From assembly GCF_030815145.1 (NCBI RefSeq), contig NZ_JAUSWJ010000001.1, forward strand, positions 992,001-1,056,000: DNA of 64,000 bases. The letters run 5' to 3'. Shown piece by piece: positions 50,498 through 59,308 of this stretch. This DNA is from Kaistia geumhonensis. GTDB taxonomy: Bacteria > Pseudomonadota > Alphaproteobacteria > Rhizobiales > Kaistiaceae. The notes below the pieces were generated by a model. It was given only the letters and a program-made list of their open reading frames with translations, ran no database searches and had not been told where the DNA came from. The stretch's first letter is position 1; the number at the start of each line of letters is the position of its first letter. Position numbers and translations under genes: made by a program.

Positions 50498-51718
50498 ATG
50501 TCCTTCGGCCTCCCCCTCGGCCCCCAGCATCGGGTTTACGCGGCCTTCACCATCTATGCTTTCAGCATGGGCAACATCTTCCCGCGCTTTCCCGACATCA
50601 AGGCAGCGATGGGCGTCCAGGAAGGCGCCTTCGGGCTCAGCCTGATCGGCACGCCGACTGGCACGCTCATCTCGCTCACGGTGGCTGCCCCGATCCTCGA
50701 GCGCATCGGCTTTCGCCGCGCGTTGCTCGCGCTGATCCCGCTGGTTGCGCTCACCTTCGCCATCGCCTCGCACGCGCCGAGCCCACTCACCTTCTTCGTC
50801 CTTCTCGTCCCCGTCGGCATCATGCTCGGCTGCGTCGAGATCATCCTGAACGTGGAGGCCGACCGGACGGAGTTCCTGATCGGCCGGCGCATCATGAACC
50901 GCGCCCATTCGTTCTGGAGCATCGGCTTCTTCAGCGCCGGCATCTTCGGCGGGCTGGTGGCACAGGCCGGCATCAGCCCGCAGGTGCATCTGGCGCTGAT
51001 CGTCCCGATCGCGATCGTCGGCGTCGCGCTCTTCCTAGGCGGCTACCAGCCTTCGCCGAAGCGCGAGGTCGCCTCCGATGGCGAGGCCCCCCGCTTCGTG
51101 CGCCCGACCATCGCCATCCTTGTCCTGGTCGGTACCACGCTGTCGGCGCTGCTGCTCGAAGGCGCCAGCCTCGACTGGTCGGCGATCTACATGCGCAACA
51201 TCTTCGAGTCCGGCCCGCTGATGGCCGCGCTGGCGGTAGCGACCTTCGCCTTCTGCCAGGCGACTACCAGGTTCTTCGCCGATGGCTTCGTCGAGCGTTA
51301 CTCGCCCTCGGGCGTCGCGCGCAGCATGACGGCGGTCATGGCGGTCGGCGTGCTGTTCGTCTACTTCTCGCCGCACCCGCTGGTGTCGCTCGCCGGCTTC
51401 GCCCTGCTCGGCATCGGCTCGGCGACCATCTTCCCGCTCGCCATCTCGGCGGCGGCCCAGCGCACGGATCGGCCGGGCGCGATCAATGTCGCCTCGCTCA
51501 CCCAGCTTTCCTTCGGCGCCTTCCTGCTCGGCCCGCCCCTTCTCGGCTTTGTCGCCGAACATTGGGGCATCCGCGCGGCCTTCGGCGTCGCCGTTCCGCT
51601 CGTCGTGCTGACCTTCATCGCGGCGCCTGCGCTTGGCGGACGGCCGATCCGCAAGGACGGACCGCCCGGCGACGGCGATGTCGTCGCCCGCGCCTCGGCT
51701 CATCAGGACTCGTACTGA
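50498..51718 (+). CDS. MFS transporter (YbjJ-like)
   Basis: A 406-residue protein with about 12 membrane helices. The build (GNIFPRFPDIKAAMGVQEGAFGLSLIGTPTGTLISL, ERIGFRRALL in loop 2-3, MNRAHSFWSIGFFSAGIFGGL) recalls the YbjJ/sugar-type MFS group. It is divergent from the DeoR gene, 105 bases apart, which suggests a DeoR-controlled sugar or sugar-derivative transporter. It is convergent with amn. Confidence 0.9.
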   Translation: MSFGLPLGPQHRVYAAFTIYAFSMGNIFPRFPDIKAAMGVQEGAFGLSLIGTPTGTLISLTVAAPILERIGFRRALLALIPLVALTFAIASHAPSPLTFFVLLVPVGIMLGCVEIILNVEADRTEFLIGRRIMNRAHSFWSIGFFSAGIFGGLVAQAGISPQVHLALIVPIAIVGVALFLGGYQPSPKREVASDGEAPRFVRPTIAILVLVGTTLSALLLEGASLDWSAIYMRNIFESGPLMAALAVATFAFCQATTRFFADGFVERYSPSGVARSMTAVMAVGVLFVYFSPHPLVSLAGFALLGIGSATIFPLAISAAAQRTDRPGAINVASLTQLSFGAFLLGPPLLGFVAEHWGIRAAFGVAVPLVVLTFIAAPALGGRPIRKDGPPGDGDVVARASAHQDSY

Positions 51719-51724
51719 CGGGCC

Positions 51725-53224
51725 TTACTGGAAGGCCGGCTCGGTGAACGAGCGCAGCTTGCGCGAATGGAGCCGCTCCGGCGCCATCTCGCGCAGCTTC
51801 TCCAGCGCGCGGATGCCGATCTCGAGATGCTGTCCGACCTGGGTGCGGTAGAATTCCGACGCCATGCCGGGCAGCTTCAGCTCGCCATGCAGCGGCTTGT
51901 CGGAGACGCAGAGCAACGTGCCGTAAGGAACGCGGAAGCGGAAGCCGTTGGCGGCGATGGTGGCCGATTCCATGTCGAGCGCGATGGCGCGCGACTGCGA
52001 GAAGCGCTGCACCGGCTCGCGATGGTCGCGCAGTTCCCAGTTGCGATTGTCGATGGTCGCGACCGTCCCCGTGCGCATGATGCGCTTCAGGTCGTAGCCC
52101 TCGAGCCCCGTCACCTCCTCGACCGCCTCCTCCAGCGCAACCTGCACCTCGGCGAGCGGCGGGATCGGAATCCAGCTCGGCAGGTCGGCGTCGAGCACAT
52201 GGTCCTCGCGCACATAGCCGTGGGCGAGCACATAGTCTCCCAGCGCCTGGCTGTTCCTGAGCCCGGCGCAGTGGCCGAGCATCAGCCAGGCATGCGGCCG
52301 AAGCACCGCGATGTGGTCGGTGATCGTCTTGGCGTTGGACGGGCCGACGCCGATATTGACCATGGTGATGCCGGAGCTGGCGCCGAACTTCAGGTGATAG
52401 GCCGGCATTTGCGGCAGGCGCGGCGGCGCGCGTCCCGAGACGGGCTCGGCATGGCCGGCCGGGGTGACGAGATTGCCGGGCTCGACGAAGGCCGAATAGC
52501 CGCCGCCGCCTTCGGCCATCAGCCGCCGCGCGCGGGAACAGAACTCGTCGATGTAGAACTGGTAGTTGGTGAAGAGCACGAAATTCTGGAAGTGCTCGGC
52601 GCTCGTCGCGGTGTAGTGCGCGAGGCGGAACAGCGAATAGTCGATGCGCGGCGCCGTGAAGGGTGCGAGCGGCAGCGGCGTGCCGGGCGTCGGCTCGTAG
52701 GTGCCGTTGACGATGGCGTCGTCCGTCACCGCGAGGTCGGGCACGTCGAACATGTCGCGCAGCGGCCGCTCGATCTTCTCCGCGAGCTCGCCTTCGACAT
52801 GGACGCCGCCGGGAAAGGCGAAATGCAGCGGGATCGGCAGGCTGGACGGCCCGACCACGACCGGGACTCCGTGATTGCGCAGCAGGAGGCGGATCTGGTC
52901 GGTGAGATAGGAGCGGAACAACTCCGGCTGCGTGATCGTCGTCGCATAGTCGCCCGGCCCCGAGACATGGCCATAGGCGAGTCGCGAGTCGATCTTGGCG
53001 TAGCTCGAGGTGCTGATCGCGATCTGCGGATAGGTGGCGCGCACCCGGCCCTTGGGCGGACGGCCATGCAGCAGATCAAAGAAGCGGTCGCGCAGATGCT
53101 TGGTATGCGCGTCGTAGATGTCGACGAGACGGGCGACCGCGCGGCCGGCATCGGTGAAGGCTTCGGTCGGGATCGGCTCCGGCAGATCGAAGAGGCTCGT
53201 CTCGCGCGGCAGGTCTCGTGTCAT
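51725..53224 (-). CDS. amn: AMP nucleosidase
   Basis: This 499-residue enzyme hydrolyses AMP to adenine and ribose-5-phosphate. The N-terminal AMP nucleosidase domain (PQIAISTSSYAKIDSRLAYGHVSGPGDYATTITQPELFRSYL) is followed by a phosphorylase-like catalytic domain (SSGITMVNIGVGPSNAKTITDHIAVLRPHAWLMLGHCAGLR, ALDMESATIAANGFRFRVPYGTLLCVSDKPLHGELK). The length matches E. coli Amn (484). The ATG at 53224 is preferred over a further upstream one. It stands alone. Confidence 0.95.
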   Translation of the reverse strand: MTRDLPRETSLFDLPEPIPTEAFTDAGRAVARLVDIYDAHTKHLRDRFFDLLHGRPPKGRVRATYPQIAISTSSYAKIDSRLAYGHVSGPGDYATTITQPELFRSYLTDQIRLLLRNHGVPVVVGPSSLPIPLHFAFPGGVHVEGELAEKIERPLRDMFDVPDLAVTDDAIVNGTYEPTPGTPLPLAPFTAPRIDYSLFRLAHYTATSAEHFQNFVLFTNYQFYIDEFCSRARRLMAEGGGGYSAFVEPGNLVTPAGHAEPVSGRAPPRLPQMPAYHLKFGASSGITMVNIGVGPSNAKTITDHIAVLRPHAWLMLGHCAGLRNSQALGDYVLAHGYVREDHVLDADLPSWIPIPPLAEVQVALEEAVEEVTGLEGYDLKRIMRTGTVATIDNRNWELRDHREPVQRFSQSRAIALDMESATIAANGFRFRVPYGTLLCVSDKPLHGELKLPGMASEFYRTQVGQHLEIGIRALEKLREMAPERLHSRKLRSFTEPAFQ

Positions 53225-53292
53225 CCGGTGGCCCCAAGCAATCCGGGTCCAACGAACCCGCAAGACGGTTGAAAGCGGGCGACTGTCGGCCA

Positions 53293-53321
53293 GCCGGCGT
53301 GCCCGGTCAAGGCACGCCGGC
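53293..53321 (-). terminator. Hairpin between osmC and amn
   Basis: A perfect 11-bp stem (GCCGGCGTGCC and complement, 7-base loop) 17 bases after the osmC stop. It has no T run, so it may be a Rho-assisted terminator. Confidence 0.5.
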
Positions 53322-53337
53322 GGCAGATCGGATCGGC

Positions 53338-53763
53338 TCAGACGAGCTTGGCGTCAAGCGAGATCGGCACGGCCTTCAGCGCCTTGGAGACCGGGCAGCC
53401 TTCCTTGGTGGCCGCAGCGATCGTGTCGAACTCGGCCTTGTCGATGCCGGGGATCTTCGCTTCCGTGACGAGCTGGATCGAGGTGATCTCGAAGCCGCCG
53501 GCGACCGGATCGACCTTCACCTTGGCGGTCGTCTTCACGCTCTCGACCGTGTGGCCGGCGCCGGAGAGGCCGGCGGACAGCGCCATCGAGAAGCAGGCCG
53601 CATGGGCAGCGGCGATCAGCTCCTCGGGATTCGTCCCGACGCCGCTCTCGAAGCGCGAGGAGAAATTGTACTGGCCCTCATAGGCGCCGCTGCCGAGCTT
53701 GACAGTGCCCTTGCCGGCCTTGAGATCGCCCTGCCATTCGGCGTCGGAAATACGTGTGGGCAT
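53338..53763 (-). CDS. osmC: OsmC-family peroxiredoxin
   Basis: A 141-residue thiol peroxidase of the OsmC/Ohr superfamily that reduces organic hydroperoxides. The two catalytic cysteines are in HAACFSMALSAGLS (about residue 57) and KEGCPVSKALK (about 122); SRFESGVGTNPEELIAAAHA supplies the active-site Arg and Glu. The chain begins RISDAEWQGDLKAGKGTVKLGSGAY, which fits OsmC rather than Ohr. GGGAGCGAAGA precedes the ATG. Confidence 0.93.
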   Translation of the reverse strand: MPTRISDAEWQGDLKAGKGTVKLGSGAYEGQYNFSSRFESGVGTNPEELIAAAHAACFSMALSAGLSGAGHTVESVKTTAKVKVDPVAGGFEITSIQLVTEAKIPGIDKAEFDTIAAATKEGCPVSKALKAVPISLDAKLV

Positions 53764-53899
53764 TCTTCGCTCCCGGTTCGGCCGGCGACGGGGAATGCGC
53801 CGGCTTCAAGACCCTCAAGCTAGGACTCGCGGACGACAACGCCAAGACGCCTTCGCACGGGCAATTTGCGTTCGCACGGCGCTGCGGAGGAGCAAAGCG

Positions 53900-55396
53900 T
53901 CAGTGGCCGGGGAAGACGTCGTCGCGCGGGCGGGCGTATCGCGGCAGGAAGAAGGTGAGGAACCCGACAAGGACGAGGGCCGCGGCGCCGAAACCCGTCG
54001 ACCAGACGAAGGCGCTGACGAAATCCTGGTTGGTGATGGCGAGCCGCCCGAAGAAGACGACGCCGGTGAGAGCGATGCCCATCGCCGTGCCGACCTGGCC
54101 GACGGCGCTGACGACGCCGGAGGCGGAGCCGGCATGGCGGACCGGCACGTCGACGAGCACGAAATTGAAAACCGGCGACACGATCAGGCCCATGCCGATG
54201 CCGCCGACGATGAGCGTGGGGATCATGTCCCAGGGCGTCATGGCGTGGCCGAGCAGGTCGGCCGTGAGGCCGAGCGCGCCGATCGACGCCGCGAGCACGA
54301 AGCAGCCGGTCGTCAGCACCAGCCGGCCGAAGCGTGGCACGAGCAGCGGTCCGGAGGCGCCGGCCGCGACAGCGACGCCGAGCGAGAAGGGAATGCCGGT
54401 GAGGCCCGCCTCGAGCACGGAGAAGCCGAGGCCGAGCTGCATGTAGAGCGTTTGCGTCAGGAAGAAGCCGCCAACGATCCCGAAGAAGCTGCCGGCGATC
54501 AGGATTCCGACCGTGAAGGAGCGGTAGTGGAAGAGACGCGGAACGACGAGCGGCGAGCCGTCGATCCGGTCGCGCCGCCGCTGGCTCCAGGCGAAGAGAA
54601 CGAAGGCCGGCAGCGAGAGCGCGATCATCGCGAAGCCCCAGAGCGGCCAGCCCTGCTCGCGGCCCTGGATCAGCGGGAAGGTCAGGAGGCTCATGGCGAG
54701 CAGCGCCAGGATCGTTCCGGCGATGTCCAGCTTCAAGGGATGTGGCGAACGCGCGGCCGGCAGCGTGAACCAGGCGACGATCATCGCGATGATACCGACC
54801 GGGACATTCACGAGGAAGATCATGCGCCAGCCGAGCCCGAACAGGCTGCTCGCCACCAGCAGCGCGCCGAGGATCGGCCCGAGCACGCTCGCCAGCCCGG
54901 CGATGCCGCCGTAATAGGCCGAGATATGCGCCCGCTCCTTCGGATCGACATAGAGGATCTGGATCATGGACATGATCTGCGGGACCATGATCGCCGCCAT
55001 CGCGCCCTGGAAGAGCCGCGCGGCCACCAGCCCGGTTCCCGTCGTCGAGAAGCCGCACAGCGCCGAGGCGACCGTGAACCCCGCCATGCCGATCAGGAAC
55101 ATGGTCTTGTAGCCGTAGATGTCGCCGAGCCTGCCGCCCGGGATCAGGAACAGCGCGAAGGTCAGGGCATAGCCGGCGACGATCCACTGGATCGACGCAT
55201 AGTCGGCGCCGATGCCGTGCTGGATCGACGGAATCGCGACATTGACGATCGTGCCGTCGAGGATGTCCATGAAGAACGCGGTGAGCACGACGAGAACGGC
55301 GATGCGGCGGGCACGGCCGGTCAGCAGCGGCTCCGGGCGATCCGGTTCCGGGGCTCGGGCTTGGGCTCGGGCTGGCCGGTTCGTCTGGGCGTCCAA
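53900..55396 (-). CDS. DHA2-family MFS drug exporter (EmrB/QacA type)
   Basis: This 498-residue protein has 14 predicted membrane helices as in DHA2 exporters. The helix-1 motif reads TAFFMDILDGTIVNVAIPSI and loop 2-3 has GGRLGDIYGYKTMFLIG; the motif-C-like GGIAGLASVLGPILGALL is also present. No ATG lies near the true N terminus; I chose a TTG at 55396 because GAGGAG lies nine bases before it and the longer frame to 55549 adds an Arg-rich leader. A partner membrane-fusion gene is not nearby. Confidence 0.9.
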   Translation of the reverse strand: MDAQTNRPARAQARAPEPDRPEPLLTGRARRIAVLVVLTAFFMDILDGTIVNVAIPSIQHGIGADYASIQWIVAGYALTFALFLIPGGRLGDIYGYKTMFLIGMAGFTVASALCGFSTTGTGLVAARLFQGAMAAIMVPQIMSMIQILYVDPKERAHISAYYGGIAGLASVLGPILGALLVASSLFGLGWRMIFLVNVPVGIIAMIVAWFTLPAARSPHPLKLDIAGTILALLAMSLLTFPLIQGREQGWPLWGFAMIALSLPAFVLFAWSQRRRDRIDGSPLVVPRLFHYRSFTVGILIAGSFFGIVGGFFLTQTLYMQLGLGFSVLEAGLTGIPFSLGVAVAAGASGPLLVPRFGRLVLTTGCFVLAASIGALGLTADLLGHAMTPWDMIPTLIVGGIGMGLIVSPVFNFVLVDVPVRHAGSASGVVSAVGQVGTAMGIALTGVVFFGRLAITNQDFVSAFVWSTGFGAAALVLVGFLTFFLPRYARPRDDVFPGH

Positions 55397-55592
55397 GTCG
55401 TCGTTCTCCTCGACTGCGGGCAATCGGGCGCTCCGCAAGCGCGGCAAGGCCGCGACGGATATATACGGATTTTGCGCCGCGCGCCTGTGGCTTCCATGCC
55501 GCGCCGGACCTCGGCAATCACAATCCCCTTCCCGGCGCCACCGGGGCATGGCGCACCTATCCTCGCGGCGCGTCTGCCACTAATCTCGCGCC

Positions 55593-56375
55593 ATGAAGAT
55601 CGCGACCTGGAATATCAACGGCGTCAGAGCCCGGATCGAGAATGCCGTCGCCTGGGTGCGCGAGGCGCAGCCGGACATCGTCGGCCTGCAGGAAATCAAG
55701 ACCGTCGACGAGGGCTTCCCCGCCGCGGCCTTCGAGGATCTCGGCTACAATGTCGCCGTGCACGGCCAGAAGGGCTTCAACGGCGTCGCTCTGCTCTCGA
55801 AGCTGCCCTTCGACGAGGTCAATCGCGGCCTGCCGGGCGATTCGACGGATGAGCAGGCGCGCTTCATCGAGGGCGTCTTCTCCGTGCCGTCCGGTGCGCT
55901 GCGCGTCGTCTCGCTCTATCTGCCCAACGGCAATCCGATCGGCACCGAGAAATTCGCCTACAAGCTCGCCTGGATGGAGCGGCTGCGGCGCTGGGCGGCG
56001 GAGCGTCTTCTGACCGAGGAGCCGCTGGTCATGGGCGGCGATTACAACGTCATTCCCGAGCCGCGCGACGCCAAGGACCCGTCGCTGTGGACCGGCGACG
56101 CCCTCTTCCAGCCGGAGAGCCGCCAGGCGCTGCGCGCCATCGAGAATCTCGGCTTCACGGAGGCGCTGCGCGCCACCACCGACGAGGGAGGCCTCTACAC
56201 CTTCTGGGATTATCAGGCCGGCGCCTGGCAGAAGAACAACGGCATCCGCATCGACTATCTGCTCCTGTCGCCACGAGCCGCCGACCGCCTCGTCTCGGTC
56301 GGCATCGACAAGCATGTGCGCGCCTGGGAGAAGCCGTCCGACCATGTCCCGGTCTTCGTGGAACTCGCGCTGTGA
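55593..56375 (+). CDS. xthA: Exodeoxyribonuclease III
   Basis: A 260-residue AP endonuclease/3'-exonuclease of base-excision repair. Signatures are MKIATWNINGVRARI (catalytic Asn), VGLQEIKTVDEGFP (metal-binding Glu), GGDYNVIPEPRDAKDP (Asp/Asn) and the C-terminal IRIDYLLLSP and SDHVPVFVEL (catalytic Asp-His). It overlaps the next gene by four bases. Confidence 0.96.
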   Translation: MKIATWNINGVRARIENAVAWVREAQPDIVGLQEIKTVDEGFPAAAFEDLGYNVAVHGQKGFNGVALLSKLPFDEVNRGLPGDSTDEQARFIEGVFSVPSGALRVVSLYLPNGNPIGTEKFAYKLAWMERLRRWAAERLLTEEPLVMGGDYNVIPEPRDAKDPSLWTGDALFQPESRQALRAIENLGFTEALRATTDEGGLYTFWDYQAGAWQKNNGIRIDYLLLSPRAADRLVSVGIDKHVRAWEKPSDHVPVFVELAL

Positions 56376-56779
56376 GCGAGCCGATCACCGGGGGCTGCCT
56401 CTGCGGGCGCATCCATTACCGGATCGACAAGCCCCCGCGCCTCGTCTGCCACTGCCATTGCCGGCTCTGCCAGCTCGCGGGCGGCGCGCTGTTCATCACC
56501 TGGGCGACCTTCGACGCGCCGGCCTTCCACCTGACGGCCGGAAATCCCGCGACGCACGAATCCTCCGCGCTCGGCCGCCGCCATTTCTGCGCCGATTGCG
56601 GCACGCCGCTCATGATGACCATGATCGACGACGACGAGCGGATCGACGTCACGCTCGCCTCGCTCGACGAGCCGGATGCCTTCTCGGTGCAGCACAATAT
56701 CTGGGTCGGCAGCCGCCGCGCCGCCGCGAAAGGCTTCGACGCAGAGCTGCCGTCGCATTATGACGAGCCCGAAGGCTGA
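56372..56779 (+). CDS. GFA/CENP-V-family zinc protein
   Basis: A 135-residue protein of the glutathione-dependent formaldehyde-activating (GFA) family. The zinc-binding cysteines are visible: GGCLCGRIHY (C-x-C), VCHCHCRLCQ and FCADCGTPL. The start is a GTG overlapping the xthA stop (GTGA), so the genes are translationally coupled. Most family members have no proven formaldehyde role. Confidence 0.92.
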   Translation: MSEPITGGCLCGRIHYRIDKPPRLVCHCHCRLCQLAGGALFITWATFDAPAFHLTAGNPATHESSALGRRHFCADCGTPLMMTMIDDDERIDVTLASLDEPDAFSVQHNIWVGSRRAAAKGFDAELPSHYDEPEG

Positions 56780-57047
56780 GCGCGGGTCCCGGCCGGTCGC
56801 GACCATGCGCGGCATCGGGCCGAAATCGGCGATCTGGCTCGGGGAGGTCGGGATCGCCACCGAAGCCGAGCTGCGCACGATCGGCGCGATCGGCGCCTAT
56901 CGCCGTCTCAAGCACCGCGACCCGCGCGGCGTAACCCTCAACATGCTCTGGGGCCTGCACTCGGCGCTCGAGGACATCCCCTGGACGGCGATCGACCGGG
57001 AGACGAAGGACAGGCTTCTGGCGGAACTTGCAGAAACGCCGTCCTAG
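56760..57047 (+). CDS. TfoX C-terminal-domain protein
   Basis: A 95-residue protein consisting of a TfoX/Sxy C-terminal domain: MRGIGPKSAIWLGEVGIATEAELRTIGAIGAYRRLKHRDPRGVTLNMLWGLHSALEDIPW, with the helix-hairpin-helix-like IGPKSAIWL motif. The N-terminal TfoX domain is absent. Its ATG at 56760 lies inside the GFA gene (20-bp overlap) and it is followed by the convergent antitoxin gene. It may bind DNA or protein; the role in competence is not implied. Confidence 0.85.
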   Translation: MTSPKAERGSRPVATMRGIGPKSAIWLGEVGIATEAELRTIGAIGAYRRLKHRDPRGVTLNMLWGLHSALEDIPWTAIDRETKDRLLAELAETPS

Positions 57048-57322
57048 GCGACCGCCTTCGCGACCATGTCAGGATGCTTGGCGATCACGCGGACATAGGC
57101 GATCGCGAAATCGGGGGGCGTGACCCTCGCCTGTTCCCAGTCGCGCAGCGTCCCGACCGGAACCCGAAACCTCTCCGCGAATCCGGCCTGGGACAAGCCG
57201 AGTTTCGTTCGTGTCATCCGGATGAGGCGGGCGCGCTGGGCACGATCCAGCGCCTCGGCCGTCACGTCGAAATCCTCGGCGTCAGCCGGATCAGAGGGCA
57301 GCACGATAAGCTCGTTCGTCAC
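57044..57322 (-). CDS. HTH-type antitoxin (XRE/BrnA-like role)
   Basis: A 92-residue protein with a helix-turn-helix of XRE type in its C-terminal half (RTKLGLSQAGFAERFRVPVGTLRDWEQARVTPPDFAIAYVRVI). It starts with a GTG after GAAGGAG and overlaps the upstream BrnT-like toxin gene by 32 bp, the usual toxin-first order of BrnT systems. It would neutralise the toxin and bind the CGGAATTTCCG palindrome in the promoter. Confidence 0.88.
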   Translation of the reverse strand: MTNELIVLPSDPADAEDFDVTAEALDRAQRARLIRMTRTKLGLSQAGFAERFRVPVGTLRDWEQARVTPPDFAIAYVRVIAKHPDMVAKAVA

Positions 57323-57557
57323 CGCTATTGCTCCTTCTCACCGATATGAAACGGGCATGCCCGTCACGCCAGACAAAGACGCCGGTGAACTGCTTTCCTG
57401 CAACCATTCCGACCACCTTGAACCGCTCCTCACCGTCGATCTCACGGATGGAGGGGATGATCAGACGGTTGTCATCCTCGAAGAGCCGATCGCCAAACGT
57501 CAGCGACACACCATGCTTCGCGCGATTGGCTGCGTCCTTGACGGGGTCGAAGCTCAA
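57291..57557 (-). CDS. brnT: BrnT-family toxin
   Basis: An 88-residue BrnT-type ribonuclease toxin: SFDPVKDAANRAKHGVSLTFGDRLFEDDNRL, GEERFKVVGMVAGKQFTGVFVWRDGHARFISVRRSNSGDERAY, with the conserved His, Arg and Glu residues. I prefer a TTG at 57557, eight bases after GGAGAG; a TTG at 57566 is too close to it. It lies upstream of the overlapping HTH antitoxin gene. BrnT toxins stop translation by cutting RNA. Confidence 0.9.
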   Translation of the reverse strand: MSFDPVKDAANRAKHGVSLTFGDRLFEDDNRLIIPSIREIDGEERFKVVGMVAGKQFTGVFVWRDGHARFISVRRSNSGDERAYRAAL

Positions 57558-57580
57558 CGCTGCCAACTCTCCGCAATATA

Positions 57581-57591
57581 CGGAATTTCCG
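57581..57591. promoter_or_regulatory. Toxin-antitoxin operator and promoter
   Basis: CGGAATTTCCG is a perfect palindrome just upstream of the toxin gene. On the minus strand TATATT, a good -10 box, follows two bases later. The overlap fits autoregulation by the antitoxin. Confidence 0.55.
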
Positions 57592-57641
57592 CAGAGACAC
57601 CAAGCCGCCAGACCGGAGTTTAGAATCGGGCCAACTCGGCC

Positions 57642-58595
57642 TCACCCGCGCGGGAACTCGATGCCCATTTCGCGGTAGCGCTCGGGGTCGTCGCCCCAGT
57701 TCTCGCGGACCTTGACGAAGAGGAAGAGATGGACCGGGCGCTCGGCCATCTCCTGGATCTCCTGCCGCGCCGCCATCGAGATCGCCTTGATCGTCTCGCC
57801 GCGACGGCCGATCACGATCTTTTTCTGGCTCTCGCGCTCGACATAGATCGTCTGCTCGATGCGCGCCGATCCGTCGGCCTGGTCCTTCCACGCCTCGGTC
57901 TCGACCGTGGAGGCATAGGGCAGTTCGTCATGGAGGCGCAGGAACAGCTTTTCGCGCGTGATCTCGGCGGCGAGCGCGCGCAGCGGCAGGTCGGAGATCT
58001 GGTCGTCGGGATAGAGCCACGGCCCGGCCGGGACCGCGTCGGCGAGATAGGCGAGCAGATCGGCGCAGCCGTCGCCGGTCAGCGCCGAGATCATGAAGGT
58101 GCGCTCGAAGCCGACCTTCGCATTGGCCTCCGCGGCGATCTCGAGCAGCGTGTCGCGGCGCACGGTGTCGATCTTGTTGATGACGAGGAGCTTCGGCTGC
58201 CGCACTTCAGCGAATTTCGCGAGGATCTCCGCCGTTTCGCCCGTGAGTCCACGCTCGGCGTCGACCAGCAGCGCGACCATGTCGGCGTCCTTGGCGCCGC
58301 CCCAGGCGGTGTCGACCATCGCGCGGTCGAGCCGGCGCTTGGGGCGGAAGATGCCGGGGGTATCGACGAAGATGATCTGCGACGCGCCCTCCATGGCGAT
58401 GCCGCGCATGATCGCCCGCGTCGTCTGAACCTTGTGCGTGACGATCGAGATCTTGGCGCCGACGAGCTGGTTGAGCAGGGTCGACTTGCCCGCGTTCGGC
58501 GCGCCGATCAGGGCGACGAAGCCGCAGCGCATCTCCTCGGGCCGGGTGGTTTCCGCGGTCGGCTCTTCGTTCGGCAAGGGGCTCTCATCCGCCAT
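57642..58595 (-). CDS. era: GTPase Era
   Basis: Era is a 30S-ribosome assembly GTPase. The 317-residue protein has the G1 loop GAPNAGKST (31-39), G3 DTPG, G4 NKID and G5 ISALTGDG, then a C-terminal KH domain (ESQKKIVIGRRGETIKAISMAARQEIQEM). Its start overlaps the rnc stop by 11 bases, as usual. recO, which often follows era, is not here. Confidence 0.97.
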   Translation of the reverse strand: MADESPLPNEEPTAETTRPEEMRCGFVALIGAPNAGKSTLLNQLVGAKISIVTHKVQTTRAIMRGIAMEGASQIIFVDTPGIFRPKRRLDRAMVDTAWGGAKDADMVALLVDAERGLTGETAEILAKFAEVRQPKLLVINKIDTVRRDTLLEIAAEANAKVGFERTFMISALTGDGCADLLAYLADAVPAGPWLYPDDQISDLPLRALAAEITREKLFLRLHDELPYASTVETEAWKDQADGSARIEQTIYVERESQKKIVIGRRGETIKAISMAARQEIQEMAERPVHLFLFVKVRENWGDDPERYREMGIEFPRG

Positions 58596-59295
58596 GGGTT
58601 TCGGGCCTCCAGACCCCTTCGGCGATCAGCATGGCCGTCGCCGCCTTCTGTTCGGCTTCGCGCTTGGAGCGCCCGGCGCCGATGACGGCCGGCATGTTCT
58701 CGACGGCGACCGCGACGCGGAAATTCGGCGCATGGTCGGGCCCCGATCGCTCCACGATCGCATAGGTCGGGGCAGCGAGGCCACGGCCCTGCACCCATTC
58801 CTGCAATGTCGTCTTGGCGTCGCGCTGCGGACCGCTCCAGTTCTCCATGCGGCCGCGCCAATGCGCCGTCACGAATCGCTGCGCCGTGGGCAGGCCGCCA
58901 TCGAGGAACAGCGCCCCGATCACCGCCTCGCAGACATCGCCGAGGATCGCCACCTTGCGGCGGCCGCCCGACTGCAACTCGCTGCCGCCGAGGCGGATCC
59001 AGTTGCCGAGCCCGGTCTCGATCGCGACTTCCGCGCAGCTCTCGTTGCGCACGAGGGCCGTCAGCCGCCGCGCCAGTTCGCCTTCTTCCGCGTCGGGAAA
59101 GGCTTCGAGCAGCATGTCGGCGATGACGAGCGCGAGCACGCGGTCGCCGAGGAATTCCAGCCGCTGATAGCTTTCCGAATGCGCGCCGTTGGCGTCGGCC
59201 ACCGCGCTCGCATGCGTCAGCGCGCGTTCCAGCAGCGTCGCATCGGCGAAATGATGCGCCAGGATCTCCTCGAGCGGCGCCAGTCCCTGTGGCAT
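58585..59295 (-). CDS. rnc: Ribonuclease III
   Basis: A 236-residue dsRNA endonuclease for rRNA and mRNA processing. The signature ERLEFLGDRVL appears as QRLEFLGDRVL (near 44-54), the second acidic motif is ILGDVCEAVIGALFLDGG, and the C-terminal dsRNA-binding domain starts DAKTTLQEWVQGRG. The ATG at 59295 is preferred; the longer frame to 59439 is a Ser/Arg-rich artefact that runs into lepB. Confidence 0.96.
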   Translation of the reverse strand: MPQGLAPLEEILAHHFADATLLERALTHASAVADANGAHSESYQRLEFLGDRVLALVIADMLLEAFPDAEEGELARRLTALVRNESCAEVAIETGLGNWIRLGGSELQSGGRRKVAILGDVCEAVIGALFLDGGLPTAQRFVTAHWRGRMENWSGPQRDAKTTLQEWVQGRGLAAPTYAIVERSGPDHAPNFRVAVAVENMPAVIGAGRSKREAEQKAATAMLIAEGVWRPETHGG

Positions 59296-59308
59296 GGGAT
59301 CGGCCCTC

